Assembly: GCA_902795045.1 (NCBI GenBank)
Contig: CADBJU010000013.1
Coordinates: 1-64,000 of the forward strand
Direction: 5' to 3'
Length of the DNA stretch: 64,000 nt
DNA from: Oscillospiraceae bacterium
GTDB lineage: Bacteria > Bacillota > Clostridia > Oscillospirales > Oscillospiraceae
Below are positions 14,516 to 24,832 of this stretch, piece after piece (position 1 is the first letter of the stretch; the number at the start of each line of letters is the position of its first letter). Below the pieces are notes generated by a model. That model was not told where the DNA came from. It did not search any database and saw only the letters and a program-made list of their open reading frames with translations. A program made the translations under genes and the position numbers.

Positions 14516-15397
14516 GTGGATGACCTGTTCACTACGCAGGAGGAACGGGACGAGGCAGGCATGGAGAAGGTCATGCTGATCTCGCTGTCCGAGCTGCGCC
14601 CCTTCAAGGATCATCCTTTCAAGATTCAGAACGACGAGGAAATGGAGAGGATCGTGGAGAGCATCCGGAAAGTCGGAGTGCTCGCGCCGGGGCTTGCCCG
14701 CCCCACGGCGGACGGAGACTATGAACTGGTTTCCGGCCACCGGCGACTGGCGGCCTGTCAGCAGCTGGAGCTGGAGGCCATGCCGGTGGTCGTGCGTGAG
14801 ATGACGGACGACGAAGCCGTGATCGCCATGGTGGACGCCAATTTGCAGCGGGAACACATCCTCCCCAGCGAAAAAGCGTTTGCGTATAAGATGAAACGTG
14901 ATGCGATGGAACACCAAGGCTCAACTTCTCCCCAAGTTGGGGAGAAGTTGTTGACGGTTGAAGTTGTCGGTAAACCTAGCGGCGACAGTAAGAATCAGGT
15001 GCTCCGTTTCATCCGTCTGACCAACCTGATCCCGGAGATTCTCGCCAAGGTGGACGAGGGCAAAATTGCCTTCAATCCTGCTGTGGAGCTGTCCTATCTC
15101 TCCGAGGAACAGCAGCGGGAGCTGCTCGCCGCCATGGAGAAAAACCAGTGCACCCCGTCCCACGCCCAGGCCATCCAGCTCAAACGCGCGGCCCAGGCCG
15201 GGACACTGGACAGCGACGCCATTCAGGCACTCATGCAGCAGGAGAAACCCAACCAGCAAGAACAGATCAAGCTGCGGCGCGAGGATTTTCGCAGTTTCTT
15301 CCCGCCGCACTACACCGGCGAGCAGATCAAACGGGACATCCTCAAGGGGCTGGAACTTTTGAAGCGCCAGCGCGAGCGCAGCCGCGACGCGCGGTAA
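14516..15397 (+). CDS. ParB/RepB/Spo0J-family protein of the mobile element
   Basis: About 293 residues. The ParB N-terminal domain is clear: ISLSELRPFKDHPFKI, VESIRKVGVLAPGLARP, YELVSGHRRLAACQQL, then VAMVDANLQRE-type motif IAMVDANLQREHILPSEKA, followed by an HTH-like middle. This is the nuclease-like/CTPase-type domain of ParB proteins. GTG at 14516 is the first usual start, but the frame is open further and the residues before it (KTQNSVSNLLTS) look family-like, so translation may begin upstream at a rare codon (ATA at 14477, about nine bases after AAGAGG). A perfect 29-base palindrome lies inside the gene. Confidence 0.8.
   Translation: MDDLFTTQEERDEAGMEKVMLISLSELRPFKDHPFKIQNDEEMERIVESIRKVGVLAPGLARPTADGDYELVSGHRRLAACQQLELEAMPVVVREMTDDEAVIAMVDANLQREHILPSEKAFAYKMKRDAMEHQGSTSPQVGEKLLTVEVVGKPSGDSKNQVLRFIRLTNLIPEILAKVDEGKIAFNPAVELSYLSEEQQRELLAAMEKNQCTPSHAQAIQLKRAAQAGTLDSDAIQALMQQEKPNQQEQIKLRREDFRSFFPPHYTGEQIKRDILKGLELLKRQRERSRDAR
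14922..14950. repeat. Perfect 29-base palindrome inside the parB-like gene
   Basis: CAACTTCTCCCCAA (14922-14935), a central G, and TTGGGGAGAAGTTG (14937-14950) are exact inverted complements. It encodes the stretch STSPQVGEKL. It could be a binding site of the protein itself, an RNA hairpin, or chance reinforced by protein constraint. Confidence 0.75.
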
Positions 15398-15505
15398 ATC
15401 GCACATTCAAAAAACAATTCGCAGATTGGACGGATTCGAGCTCTGGCAGTACAATGTCGATGATCCGAAACACCGTCCGTGCTGCCCGGAAGGAGGGATT
15501 TACTC

Positions 15506-16702
15506 TTGGTAGCAGGACACCTGCAAGAGAAAAACGGCATATATTATGCGGTACTCAGTTATAAAGACCCCGCGGGGAAAAGAAAACAGCCCTGGATCTC
15601 CACCGGCGTGCCGGTGCGCAAGGGCAACAAAAAGAAAGCGGAACAGGAATTACAGAAGCTGCGCCGGGAATATGTGGCCCCGGCGCGCGCGGCAGGGTCC
15701 GGGGAAATCTCCCCGGACATGCCCTTCGCCGATTTTATGGAGGCCTGGCTGCTCATCATCAAAAGCTCCGTGGCCCCGACCACCTACTGTTCCTACAGCG
15801 CCAACGTCAAAAAGAAGATCGTGCCCTATTTTCGCGCCCACAGCGTCACCCTTGCGGGCTTACAGGCAAGGCATCTGCAGAGCTTTTATCTCTATGAGCT
15901 GCAGAGCATCAGTGCCAATTCCGTCATCCGCGAGCACGCAAATCTCCACAAGGCTCTCAAATACGCCGTGAAGATGGACCTGATCCCCTTTAACCCGGCG
16001 GACCGGGTGGAACGCCCGCGGCAGGAAAAGCATCTGGGCAGCTACTACAGCTCCGCCGAGCTGGAAATGCTTTTTGAGGCGAGCCGGGACCATAAGCTGG
16101 GGCTTTTCATTCAGATGGCGGCCTTCTACGGTCTGCGGCGCAGCGAGCTTCTGGGCCTCCGCTGGGATGCCTTCGACTTTGAAAAGGACACCATCACCAT
16201 CCGGCATATCTTAACCGAGGTACTGGTGGACGGAAAGCTGCAGCTCTATGAGGCCTACCGCGCCAAGACCAAATCCAGCCTCCGCTCCCTGCCGCTGGTG
16301 GGGCAGTTCAAGGCTCAGCTTCTGGCCCTTAGGGACCAGCAGGAGCGAAACCGGGAGATCTGCGGCAACAGCTACAACCAGAAATACCTGGGCTATGTCT
16401 TCGTCGATGAGATGGGCAACATCTTCAAACCTGGCTATGTCTCCAACAGCTTCTGCAAGCTGCTGCGGGAAAAGGGGCTGCGGCACATCCGCCTGCACGA
16501 TCTGCGGCACAGCTGCGCGTCCCTGCTGCTCAAAAACGGCGTTCCCATGAAGCAGATCCAGGAGTGGCTGGGGCACAGCGACATCAGCACCACGTCCAAC
16601 ATTTATGCACACCTCGACTACAGCTCGAAGGTCCTCTCCGCCAGCACCATGGAGGGCGCCCTCAAGCTGCCGGAGCTCAATCTCACCAAAAGCTGGGATT
16701 GA
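15506..16702 (+). CDS. int: Tyrosine site-specific integrase
   Basis: About 398 residues. An Arm-binding N-terminal domain (GIYYAVLSYKDPAGKRKQPW), a SAM-like core-binding domain (about 70 to 150) and a catalytic domain with Arg in YGLRRSELLGL (near 210), HDLRH (about 331-335), GHSDISTT and the nucleophile Tyr372 in YAHLDY. All catalytic residues are present. TTG at 15506 is preferred because AAGGAGG lies eight bases upstream; the open frame upstream lacks a ribosome site. It ends about 160 bases before a tRNA-Ser gene, and drives insertion and, with the HTH protein, excision of the element. Confidence 0.9.
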   Translation: MVAGHLQEKNGIYYAVLSYKDPAGKRKQPWISTGVPVRKGNKKKAEQELQKLRREYVAPARAAGSGEISPDMPFADFMEAWLLIIKSSVAPTTYCSYSANVKKKIVPYFRAHSVTLAGLQARHLQSFYLYELQSISANSVIREHANLHKALKYAVKMDLIPFNPADRVERPRQEKHLGSYYSSAELEMLFEASRDHKLGLFIQMAAFYGLRRSELLGLRWDAFDFEKDTITIRHILTEVLVDGKLQLYEAYRAKTKSSLRSLPLVGQFKAQLLALRDQQERNREICGNSYNQKYLGYVFVDEMGNIFKPGYVSNSFCKLLREKGLRHIRLHDLRHSCASLLLKNGVPMKQIQEWLGHSDISTTSNIYAHLDYSSKVLSASTMEGALKLPELNLTKSWD

Positions 16703-16714
16703 AGCTCCAAAAAA

Positions 16715-16733
16715 GCAGGGCATTTTGCCCTGC
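16715..16733. terminator. Stem-loop after the integrase gene
   Basis: GCAGGGC-ATTT-TGCCCTGC. The T-run (TTTTTT) follows on the minus strand, so it is a stronger terminator for leftward transcription; on the plus strand only a weak tail is present. Confidence 0.6.
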
Positions 16734-16830
16734 GTTACATAGAATTCTCCCCCGATTTGTCGGTCTTCTCTCCAATCACCAATAATTGGTATTTTCGAAG
16801 CCTTGCAAACATCCTCTAAAAATACAAAAA

Positions 16831-16859
16831 ATCGCCGATTTATAAGCAAAATCGGCGAT
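16831..16859 (-). terminator. Terminator of the tRNA-Ser gene
   Basis: On the minus strand ATCGCCGATTT and AAATCGGCGAT pair around a short loop and are followed by TTTTTTG, starting four bases after the tRNA CCA end. Confidence 0.8.
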
Positions 16860-16862
16860 AAA

Positions 16863-16953
16863 TGGCGGACAGGGTGGGATTCGAACCCACGAGCCTCTTG
16901 CGAGACTACCTGATTTCGAGTCAGGGCCGTTATGACCACTTCGATACCTGTCC
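16863..16953 (-). tRNA. tRNA-Ser (anticodon CGA)
   Basis: The minus strand reads GGACAGGTATCGAAGTGGTC, an anticodon arm CCTGA-CTCGAAA-TCAGG (anticodon CGA), a long variable arm (TAGTCTCGCAAGAGGCT), the T-arm GTGGGTTCGAATCCCAC, and the 3' acceptor strand CCTGTCC, discriminator G and an encoded CCA. The length of 91 and class II variable arm fit serine. It reads UCG codons. It borders the mobile element, but no second copy of its 3' end is seen on the other side of the element. Confidence 0.95.
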
Positions 16954-16977
16954 ATATATAATTGTAAGCGCTTTGCT

Positions 16978-17006
16978 ATTATAGCGGATGCGGCGGGAAA
17001 ATGCAA
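16978..17006 (-). promoter_or_regulatory. Promoter of the tRNA-Ser gene
   Basis: On the minus strand TTGCAT (plus 17001-17006), 17-base spacer, TATAAT (16978-16983), about 25 bases before the tRNA. Confidence 0.65.
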
Positions 17007-17062
17007 GGATTATTGTTTTGCAGGTTTATTATATTTCTTGCAAATAATTTTATATAAAACTC

Positions 17063-17091
17063 TTGACAAAATAAATGCGGCGCGCTATACT
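17063..17091 (+). promoter_or_regulatory. Strong sigma-A promoter of the RHH-clpB operon
   Basis: TTGACA (17063-17068), exactly 17 bases, TATACT (17086-17091), about 70 bases before the start codon. No CIRCE-type inverted repeat is seen, so HrcA control of clpB at this promoter is not supported. Confidence 0.8.
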
Positions 17092-17163
17092 GTGGTCAAG
17101 ATAAACGGAGACCCGGCTGCGGCGCACGGAAACGATGCCTGCAAAAGGCTCCGGAGGAAAGAG

Positions 17164-17820
17164 ATGGTCAGTATGAAAAAGACCCTGTACAGCCTGATGC
17201 TCAACGATGAGGTCGTGCGTGAGATCGACCGCCTCGCTCACCGCACAGGCTCCAACCGCTCGGCACTGATAAACCAGATCCTCGCCGAGTATGTAAACTA
17301 CACCACACCCGAGAGGCGGATCAACGACGTGCTCTCCGCCATCGACGCACTGATGCAGCCGTCACGGGAGCTGGTGCCGTTCTTTGCGCCCAACAGCCTT
17401 TCCATGTCGCTCAAGAGCTCACTGGAATACAAGTACCGCCCGACGGTCAAGTACGAGGTGGAGCTTTACCGCGGGCTGGAGGAATCCATCGGACAGATCT
17501 CCGTGGTGTTCCGTACCCAGTCCATGGCGCTCATTCAGGCGATGACGGAGTTCTTCCGCCTGTGGAAGCGGATCGAGGACACGCACCTCAAGCCCTTGAC
17601 CGGGGCGAAGATCGACTACGCCCTGTACGACGGCAAGTTTGTCCGCTCCATTTCGGCCCCGGACCGGGAATGCAGCACGGACGAGCTGGCGGCGGCGCTG
17701 TCGGAGTACATCAAGCTCTTTGACAAGCTGATGAAGGCTTACCTCGCAGGCAGGCTCGACGACCATGACGTGGAGTCCGCCTATTTCTCGCAGATGAGAA
17801 ACGCACCTGTGCATATTTAA
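17164..17820 (+). CDS. Ribbon-helix-helix protein next to clpB
   Basis: About 218 residues. Residues 4 to 50 form a CopG-type ribbon-helix-helix (KKTLYSLMLNDEVVREIDRL followed by AHRTGSNRSALINQILAEYV). The remainder is a helical domain of unknown fold (SLEYKYRPTVKYEVELYRGL and so on), with no membrane segments. ATG at 17164 follows GGAGG by six bases. The clpB gene begins 24 bases downstream, and the only good promoter lies before this gene, so the two are co-transcribed. It may be an autoregulator of the chaperone operon or an adaptor; neither is shown. Confidence 0.65.
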   Translation: MVSMKKTLYSLMLNDEVVREIDRLAHRTGSNRSALINQILAEYVNYTTPERRINDVLSAIDALMQPSRELVPFFAPNSLSMSLKSSLEYKYRPTVKYEVELYRGLEESIGQISVVFRTQSMALIQAMTEFFRLWKRIEDTHLKPLTGAKIDYALYDGKFVRSISAPDRECSTDELAAALSEYIKLFDKLMKAYLAGRLDDHDVESAYFSQMRNAPVHI

Positions 17821-17844
17821 TTCCCATAGAAAAGAGGGATAACG

Positions 17845-20424
<2,580 letters not shown>

Positions 20425-20439
20425 AACAGCATAAAACAG

Positions 20440-20482
20440 CGCATCCCCGGTGGACAAATGACGTCCACCGGGGATGCGTTTT
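20440..20482 (+). terminator. clpB: Terminator of clpB
   Basis: CGCATCCCCGGTGGAC (20440-20455) and GTCCACCGGGGATGCG (20463-20478) pair perfectly around a 7-base loop, followed by TTTTGG. The next 240 bases (20483-20721) hold no convincing gene. Confidence 0.9.
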
Positions 20483-20721
20483 GGCGCGCCCGGCGGCAAA
20501 GCTCTGGCCCGACGAACAGAAATCATGTGAGGCCGCATACGAGGGTGAGACTGCCGAACGAGTCAAAGCCCAATAGCCGCACGGAATCGTTTGCGCCAGG
20601 CATAAGAGTGAAAGAATGTGTGAGTACCCGGGGAGGTCTCACCGGCGGCATGAAGTAGAAGACATTTACGATGAAAAGTTGGGATGAATGGCTGCGCCGC
20701 CGTTTTCGAATCCAAAACATT

Positions 20722-20900
20722 GACTTATACTATCCCCTGATAGGAATCTGACAGTCCTTCCGGCAGGAATTGTGCCATACTGTGTTGGCTTTCTTGACCA
20801 TATATCTCCATTATGCTCTGCGACTGCGAAAGCCGCCTTGTCTGGCACAATTCCTGCTCGAAATGCCAAGTCAGCTTTCTATCAGGGAATAGTATTATTC
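20722..20900. mobile_element. MITE-like element with long terminal inverted repeats
   Basis: The left arm (20722-20777) and the right arm (20843-20900) are imperfect inverted complements over about 56 bases; both carry TACTAT, CCCTGATAG, CTGAC and GCAGGAATTGTGCCA blocks. The similarity continues inward (GGCTTTC against GAAAGCC), so almost the whole 180 bases is one imperfect palindrome with no coding capacity. The right end abuts a serine-recombinase fragment. This is the form of a non-autonomous transposon; the parent transposase is not visible here. Confidence 0.65.
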
Positions 20901-21089
20901 ATCGAGCACGTGAAACAGGATTCCGATTTGAGTGAGCTGACACCCTACATGGCTAACGAACAGATCAAAGCGATTTATGTGGGTGCGCCTGACAAAAGCA
21001 GCGGCAAGCGCCGCCAGAATATCTATATCCAGTACGATCTGATCGGGTTTATTCCGCTTGATGAACTGATGAAGCAGGAAACGGCATGA
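20895..21089 (+). pseudogene. C-terminal fragment of a serine recombinase
   Basis: The frame reads FIEHVKQDSDLSELTPYMAN, EQIKAIYVGAPDKSSGKRRQ and NIYIQYDLIGFIPLDELM before TGA. The pattern (E-L-T-P, K-I-V-like strand, D-K-S-S-G-K-R-x-Q, I-x-I-x-Y-x-x-I-G) is the C-terminal DUF4368-like tail of large serine recombinases. Everything upstream is missing; the frame runs into the MITE-like palindrome, which may have broken it. Like the fragment at 4332-4540 it marks past insertion of conjugative or transposable elements. Confidence 0.6.
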
Positions 21090-21136
21090 CAAATGCCATA
21101 CCGTTTCAGAAAGTATAATAAAACTATCTTACGGGT

Positions 21137-21208
21137 GGAGGGGCTTGCCCCTCCCCTACGCTCATAAGGCTGTGTTTTGTAAAAACTGGTATTTTGCAAC
21201 GCGCCCTG
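21137..21208. repeat. Truncated copy of the MITE found at 59560-59812
   Basis: GGAGGGGCTTGCCCCTCCC, then CTACGCTCATAA, and ATTTTGCAACGCGCCCT match the right end of the element between mutY and the dehydratase-activase gene nearly base for base. The left part and one terminal repeat are missing. Confidence 0.7.
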
Positions 21209-21226
21209 CTCGATCGCCGTTCGGGA

Positions 21227-22759
21227 TTACTCGTTTACGTACTTGTGCAGGGTCTTGCGCACCGCGCCGGGGCCGGCGGTGAGCTCGACAAAGTAGCCGC
21301 AGACCTTGTCCGCAAGGCCGGCCTCCACGAGGTCGACGCCGAAGATGGAGGCGTTTCTCAGCAGGCCCTCAAGCTTCGTGGTGTCGGGCGTCTCACCAAG
21401 TTTATAGTCCTTGACGTATGCCTGCGCGGTCTCAAGCAGAGGATCGGGGGAGGGCTCGAAGGCGTTGCCCTCGTCGTCCACCGCCATCAGATAGCGGAGC
21501 CACCCCGCGTACACCAGCGGGATGAGCTTGAGGTCGTTGACATCCAGCTTGTCGGAGGCCATGTAGGCCTTGATGGTCTCACCGAAGCGGATGGGCAGCT
21601 TCTGGGAGGTGTCGGTGGCAATGCGCTGGGGCATGTCGGGCATGAAGGGGTTCGGAACGCGGGTGTTCAGCACCGCGTCGATGAAGTCCTGGGGCTTGAT
21701 GATGCCGGGGTCGGTGACAACGGGCAGGCCCTCCTTGTAGCCGATGGTCTCCACCAGCTTGTGGAGGTCCTCGTCCTGCATCTCTTTCCAGATCTTATCA
21801 AAGCCCAGCAGGCAGCCGTACACGGCAAGGCTGGTGTGCAGGGGGTTGAGGCAGGTGCAGACCTTCATGCGCTCCACCTTGTCCACGGTCTCGCGGTCGG
21901 TGAAGTAGATGCCCGCCTTCTCAAGGCAGGGGCGGCCGTTGGGGAAGTTATCCTCAATGACCAGGTATTCGCACTCCTCGGCGTTGACGAAGGGGGTGCC
22001 GTCCTCAAGACCGTCCGCCTTGAGCATAGCGGCGACGGAGGCGTCGGGGCCCGGGGTGATCTTGTCGATCATGGACCAGGGGAAGCTGACCTGCTCAGAA
22101 ATCCATTTATTAAAACCATCACCGCCCCACTTTTCGGCAAAGCAGGTGATGGCGGCCTTGAGCTTGTCGCCGTTGTGGGAGCAGTTGTCCATGCTCACCA
22201 TGGCAAGCGGCGCTTTGTTCTTGAGGTAGCGGGCGCAGAGCAGGGTGGTGAGCTTGCCCATGTAGCTCTTCGCGTTCTCTGGGCCGGCCTCGAGGTCGGC
22301 GGCGATGTCGGGCAGCAGCTCACCCTTCGCGTCATAGAGGGCGTAGCCCTTCTCGGTGATGGTGAAGGACACCATCTGGAGGGAGGGGTTTTCAAAGATT
22401 TCCTTCAGCCTCGCCTCGCTGCCGTAGAGGTAGACCTTCTCGGCGATGGAGGCAACGACGGCCTTCTCCACGTTGCCGTCGGCCTTGAGCGTGACCTTGA
22501 CGGTGAGGTTGTCGTTGACCTCGGGCTTTTTCTCGCGGCGTTCGGCGGCGATGATGCCGGTCTCGGCAAGGCCCGCGTCCAGCAGACGCTGGCAGGCGTC
22601 GGCCTGGAAGGCCTTGAAGATGTTGCCCGCGCCGAAGTGCAGCCAGGTAGGATCGGCGACGGTCTTTGCGATCATGGCGTCCCGGTCAAACTTGGGCAGA
22701 CGGTAGCCCAGCGCTTCCCACGCTTCTCTGTTTTTAATGCTTTCGTTGGTCAGTACCAT
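21227..22759 (-). CDS. uxuB: D-mannonate oxidoreductase (fructuronate reductase), mannitol dehydrogenase family
   Basis: About 510 residues of the long-chain polyol dehydrogenase family. Visible are LHFGAGNIFKAFQ (nucleotide-binding start, GxGxxxR-like), the family signature MDNCSHNGDKL, FPWSMIDKITP and CTCLNPLHTSLAVYG. With uxuA and a GntR regulator next door it interconverts D-fructuronate and D-mannonate with NAD(H) in glucuronate catabolism. ATG at 22759 follows GGAGAG; the frame upstream starts inside the ribosome site. It lies 158 bases after uxuA, the gap being filled by a repeat element. Confidence 0.9.
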   Translation of the reverse strand: MVLTNESIKNREAWEALGYRLPKFDRDAMIAKTVADPTWLHFGAGNIFKAFQADACQRLLDAGLAETGIIAAERREKKPEVNDNLTVKVTLKADGNVEKAVVASIAEKVYLYGSEARLKEIFENPSLQMVSFTITEKGYALYDAKGELLPDIAADLEAGPENAKSYMGKLTTLLCARYLKNKAPLAMVSMDNCSHNGDKLKAAITCFAEKWGGDGFNKWISEQVSFPWSMIDKITPGPDASVAAMLKADGLEDGTPFVNAEECEYLVIEDNFPNGRPCLEKAGIYFTDRETVDKVERMKVCTCLNPLHTSLAVYGCLLGFDKIWKEMQDEDLHKLVETIGYKEGLPVVTDPGIIKPQDFIDAVLNTRVPNPFMPDMPQRIATDTSQKLPIRFGETIKAYMASDKLDVNDLKLIPLVYAGWLRYLMAVDDEGNAFEPSPDPLLETAQAYVKDYKLGETPDTTKLEGLLRNASIFGVDLVEAGLADKVCGYFVELTAGPGAVRKTLHKYVNE

Positions 22760-22783
22760 AATAAACAACTCTCCTTCGCATTC

Positions 22784-22915
22784 TTGGCTCCCCCTCTGGG
22801 GGAGCTGTCACGGCGCGTGTACGCCCGCGCCGTGACTGAGAGGGCTGCCGACAGACGGACGACCCTCTCCGCCCCAGTGTACGCACTGGGGCACCTCCCT
22901 CAAAGGGGGAGGCAA
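22784..22915. repeat. Intergenic repeat with terminal inverted repeats and four hairpins
   Basis: The ends TTGGCTCCCCCTCTGGGGGA and (inverted) CTTGCCTCCCCCTTTGAGGG resemble each other. Inside are hairpins GTCACGGCGCG...CGCGCCGTGAC and GCCCCAGTG...CACTGGGGC. The left half (22786-22844) recurs in inverted orientation at 43174-43225. It lies between uxuA and uxuB in the transcript and could modulate uxuB expression. Confidence 0.7.
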
Positions 22916-22917
22916 GT

Positions 22918-24003
22918 TTATTTCCCAAACTTATCCATGTAGTCCCAGGCGCCCAGCATGTACATGATGCCGAGGGCGCGGTCGTACAGGCCGTAGCCGG
23001 GGCGGACGTTGCCTGGCTGCTCGTCCCAGAGGTGACGGCCGTGGTCGGGGCGGATGTAGCCCTCAAAGCCGCAGTCGTGGTAGGCCCTGAGAATGTCCAG
23101 GATGCCGGTCTCGCCGTCGCAGTCGCGGTGGCTGGCCTCGGAGAAGTCGCCGTTATCAAAGTGCTTGACGTTGCGGATGTGGGCAAAGGCGATGCGGTCG
23201 CAGTGGGCGCGCACGATCTCGGCCACGTTGTTCTTAGGATTTGCGTTGAGCGAGCCGGAGCAGAGGGTCAGGCAGTTGTAGGGATCGTCCACCATTTTAA
23301 GGAAGCGGTCGATGCTCTCGGCGTCGACGAGCAGACGGGGCAGGCCGAAGATGTCCCAGGGGGGATCGTCCATGTGGACGGCCATCTTGATGTCGCACTC
23401 ATGGCAGACGGGCATGAGCTTTTCGAGGAAGTACTTGAAGTTCTCCCAGAGCTTCTCCTTGGTGACGGGCTTGTACTTCTCGAACAGCTCGTCGAGCTTT
23501 GCCATGCGCTCGGGCTCCCAGCCGGGGAAGGTCATGTGGTACTTCTCGGTCAGACCCATGACGTAGTCGGCCATTTCCTTGGGATCGTCCTGGATCATGT
23601 CCTTCTGGTAGAACAGGGCCGTGGAGCCGTCACCCACGGGGTGGAACATGTCGGATCGGGTCCAGTCGAAGATGGGCATGAAGTTGTAGCAGATGACCTT
23701 CACGCCGAAGGGCTTTAAGTTGCGGATGGTCTGGATGTAGTTTTCGATGTACTTGTCGCGGGTGGGAAGACCGATCTTGATGTCGTCGTGGACGTTGACG
23801 GACTCCACCACCTCGGCGTTGAAGCCGGCGGCGGTGATCTGGTCGACGACGGGCTTGATCTCCTCGGGCTGCCAGATCTCGCCGGGCATCTTGCTGTGCA
23901 GGGCCCAGACGATGGTCTTCACGCCGGGGATCTGCCGGATGTCGGAGAGCTTGATTTTGTCGTTGCCTTCGCCGTACCAGCGAAAGCCCATTTGCATAGG
24001 CAT
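22918..24003 (-). CDS. uxuA: Mannonate dehydratase
   Basis: A 361-residue enzyme starting MPMQMGFRWYGEGNDKIKLS, the invariant start of UxuA (MxMxFRWYG). FAHIRNVKHF, HMDDPPWDIFGLPR and RPDHGRHLW provide the conserved His, Asp and Cys-type metal ligands (LCSGSLN also present). It dehydrates D-mannonate to 2-keto-3-deoxygluconate. ATG follows AGGAGG with an 8-base spacer. The GntR regulator gene lies 12 bases upstream in the same direction, so regulator, uxuA and uxuB form one operon. Confidence 0.95.
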   Translation of the reverse strand: MPMQMGFRWYGEGNDKIKLSDIRQIPGVKTIVWALHSKMPGEIWQPEEIKPVVDQITAAGFNAEVVESVNVHDDIKIGLPTRDKYIENYIQTIRNLKPFGVKVICYNFMPIFDWTRSDMFHPVGDGSTALFYQKDMIQDDPKEMADYVMGLTEKYHMTFPGWEPERMAKLDELFEKYKPVTKEKLWENFKYFLEKLMPVCHECDIKMAVHMDDPPWDIFGLPRLLVDAESIDRFLKMVDDPYNCLTLCSGSLNANPKNNVAEIVRAHCDRIAFAHIRNVKHFDNGDFSEASHRDCDGETGILDILRAYHDCGFEGYIRPDHGRHLWDEQPGNVRPGYGLYDRALGIMYMLGAWDYMDKFGK

Positions 24004-24015
24004 GGGAAAGTCCTC

Positions 24016-24690
24016 CTATTTGAAATATTGTGGGTAACTCTTCTGAATGATGGTCGCGTCGACGCGGTAGCGGGCCAGGTGCGCGCTCAGCTGCGCCTTT
24101 GCGTGCGCCGCGTCTCGTTTTTTGATGCTGTCGAAGATGGCCTCATGCTCCGTGATGATGACCTCGTCGGCGATGGTGGTCAGCGAAAGATTGCGCACGC
24201 GGTCGAAGTGCACCTGGAGATTCTGCATGAGCTGCCAGATCTCCGGCTTGCGGGTGATCTCAAAAAAGAAGCGGTGGAACTCGTTGTCCTTTTTCATCAC
24301 CTCTTCCAGCTCGTTTGCGCGAAAGGCAATGTGCTGCATGGCGAGATTCTGTTCAAAGCGCATGAGGTCCTGCTCCGTGCGCATCTCACAGACCTGCCCG
24401 ATCACGGCGGTCTCCAGTGTTGCGCGCAGGAAGCTTGCCTCCTCCACCAGGTCGTAGTCGATGAGGGCGATGGAGGTCTTTTTCTGCGGGATGATCTCCA
24501 CCAGTTTCACCTTTTCCAGCTCCGACAGGGCCTCCCGGATAGGGGTGCGGGAGACGGAGAGGGCGGCGGACAGCTCGTTCTCGCTGATCTGACTGCCGGG
24601 CGGCAGCTCGAGGCCGACGATATTCTCTTTCAGTACGCGCAGGGCGTAGTTCCTAGCCGACTCGCGCGGGAGAGGCGGGGTCACATTCAC
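24016..24690 (-). CDS. GntR-family (FadR subfamily) regulator of the hexuronate operon
   Basis: A 224-residue protein with the GntR winged helix at residues 15 to 75 (ISENELSAALSVSRTPIREA, LSELEKVKLVEIIPQKKTS) and a FadR-type C-terminal helical domain (FCD) with metal-ligand-type residues (D..EFHRFFF, ITEHEAIFDSI). It is first in the uxu operon and has a palindromic operator in its own promoter, so it probably represses the operon until a hexuronate intermediate is present. Confidence 0.88.
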   Translation of the reverse strand: MNVTPPLPRESARNYALRVLKENIVGLELPPGSQISENELSAALSVSRTPIREALSELEKVKLVEIIPQKKTSIALIDYDLVEEASFLRATLETAVIGQVCEMRTEQDLMRFEQNLAMQHIAFRANELEEVMKKDNEFHRFFFEITRKPEIWQLMQNLQVHFDRVRNLSLTTIADEVIITEHEAIFDSIKKRDAAHAKAQLSAHLARYRVDATIIQKSYPQYFK

Positions 24691-24727
24691 AGGTCTACCT
24701 CCAGGGGACGATGTCTATATACTTTGA

Positions 24728-24775
24728 ACTATACACAGTGTATCAGATCTTATCAATCTTGCATACTAGTAAACA
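24728..24775 (-). promoter_or_regulatory. Promoter and operators of the hexuronate operon
   Basis: On the minus strand TTGATA (plus 24751-24756), 17 bases, TATAGT (24728-24733). The perfect palindrome ATACACAGTGTAT (24731-24743) overlaps the -10 box and spacer, and a second near-palindrome CTTGCATACTAGTAAACAAG lies just upstream of the -35 (about 24758-24777). Both are good candidates for the GntR protein. Confidence 0.7.
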
Positions 24776-24832
24776 AGATGAAATATCAAGCAATTTCTTG
24801 TGAATTTTGCATAAAACGATCCGGAAAGACAG

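Noticed and set aside
16863-16953. tRNA-Ser 3' end as proven integration site of the mobile element
   Set aside because: No duplicated tRNA end is found in the window on the other side, so attB cannot be claimed.
17069-17160. CIRCE or CtsR operator before the clpB operon
   Set aside because: No TTAGCACTC-type inverted repeat or GGTCAAA-type heptad repeat is present.
20540-20720. Possible group II intron remnant (GTGTGAGTACC...GGGGAGGTCTCACC followed by a frame MKSWDEWLRRRF)
   Set aside because: It recalls intron and maturase pieces, but no domain V, reverse transcriptase motif or exon junction is visible; too weak to annotate.
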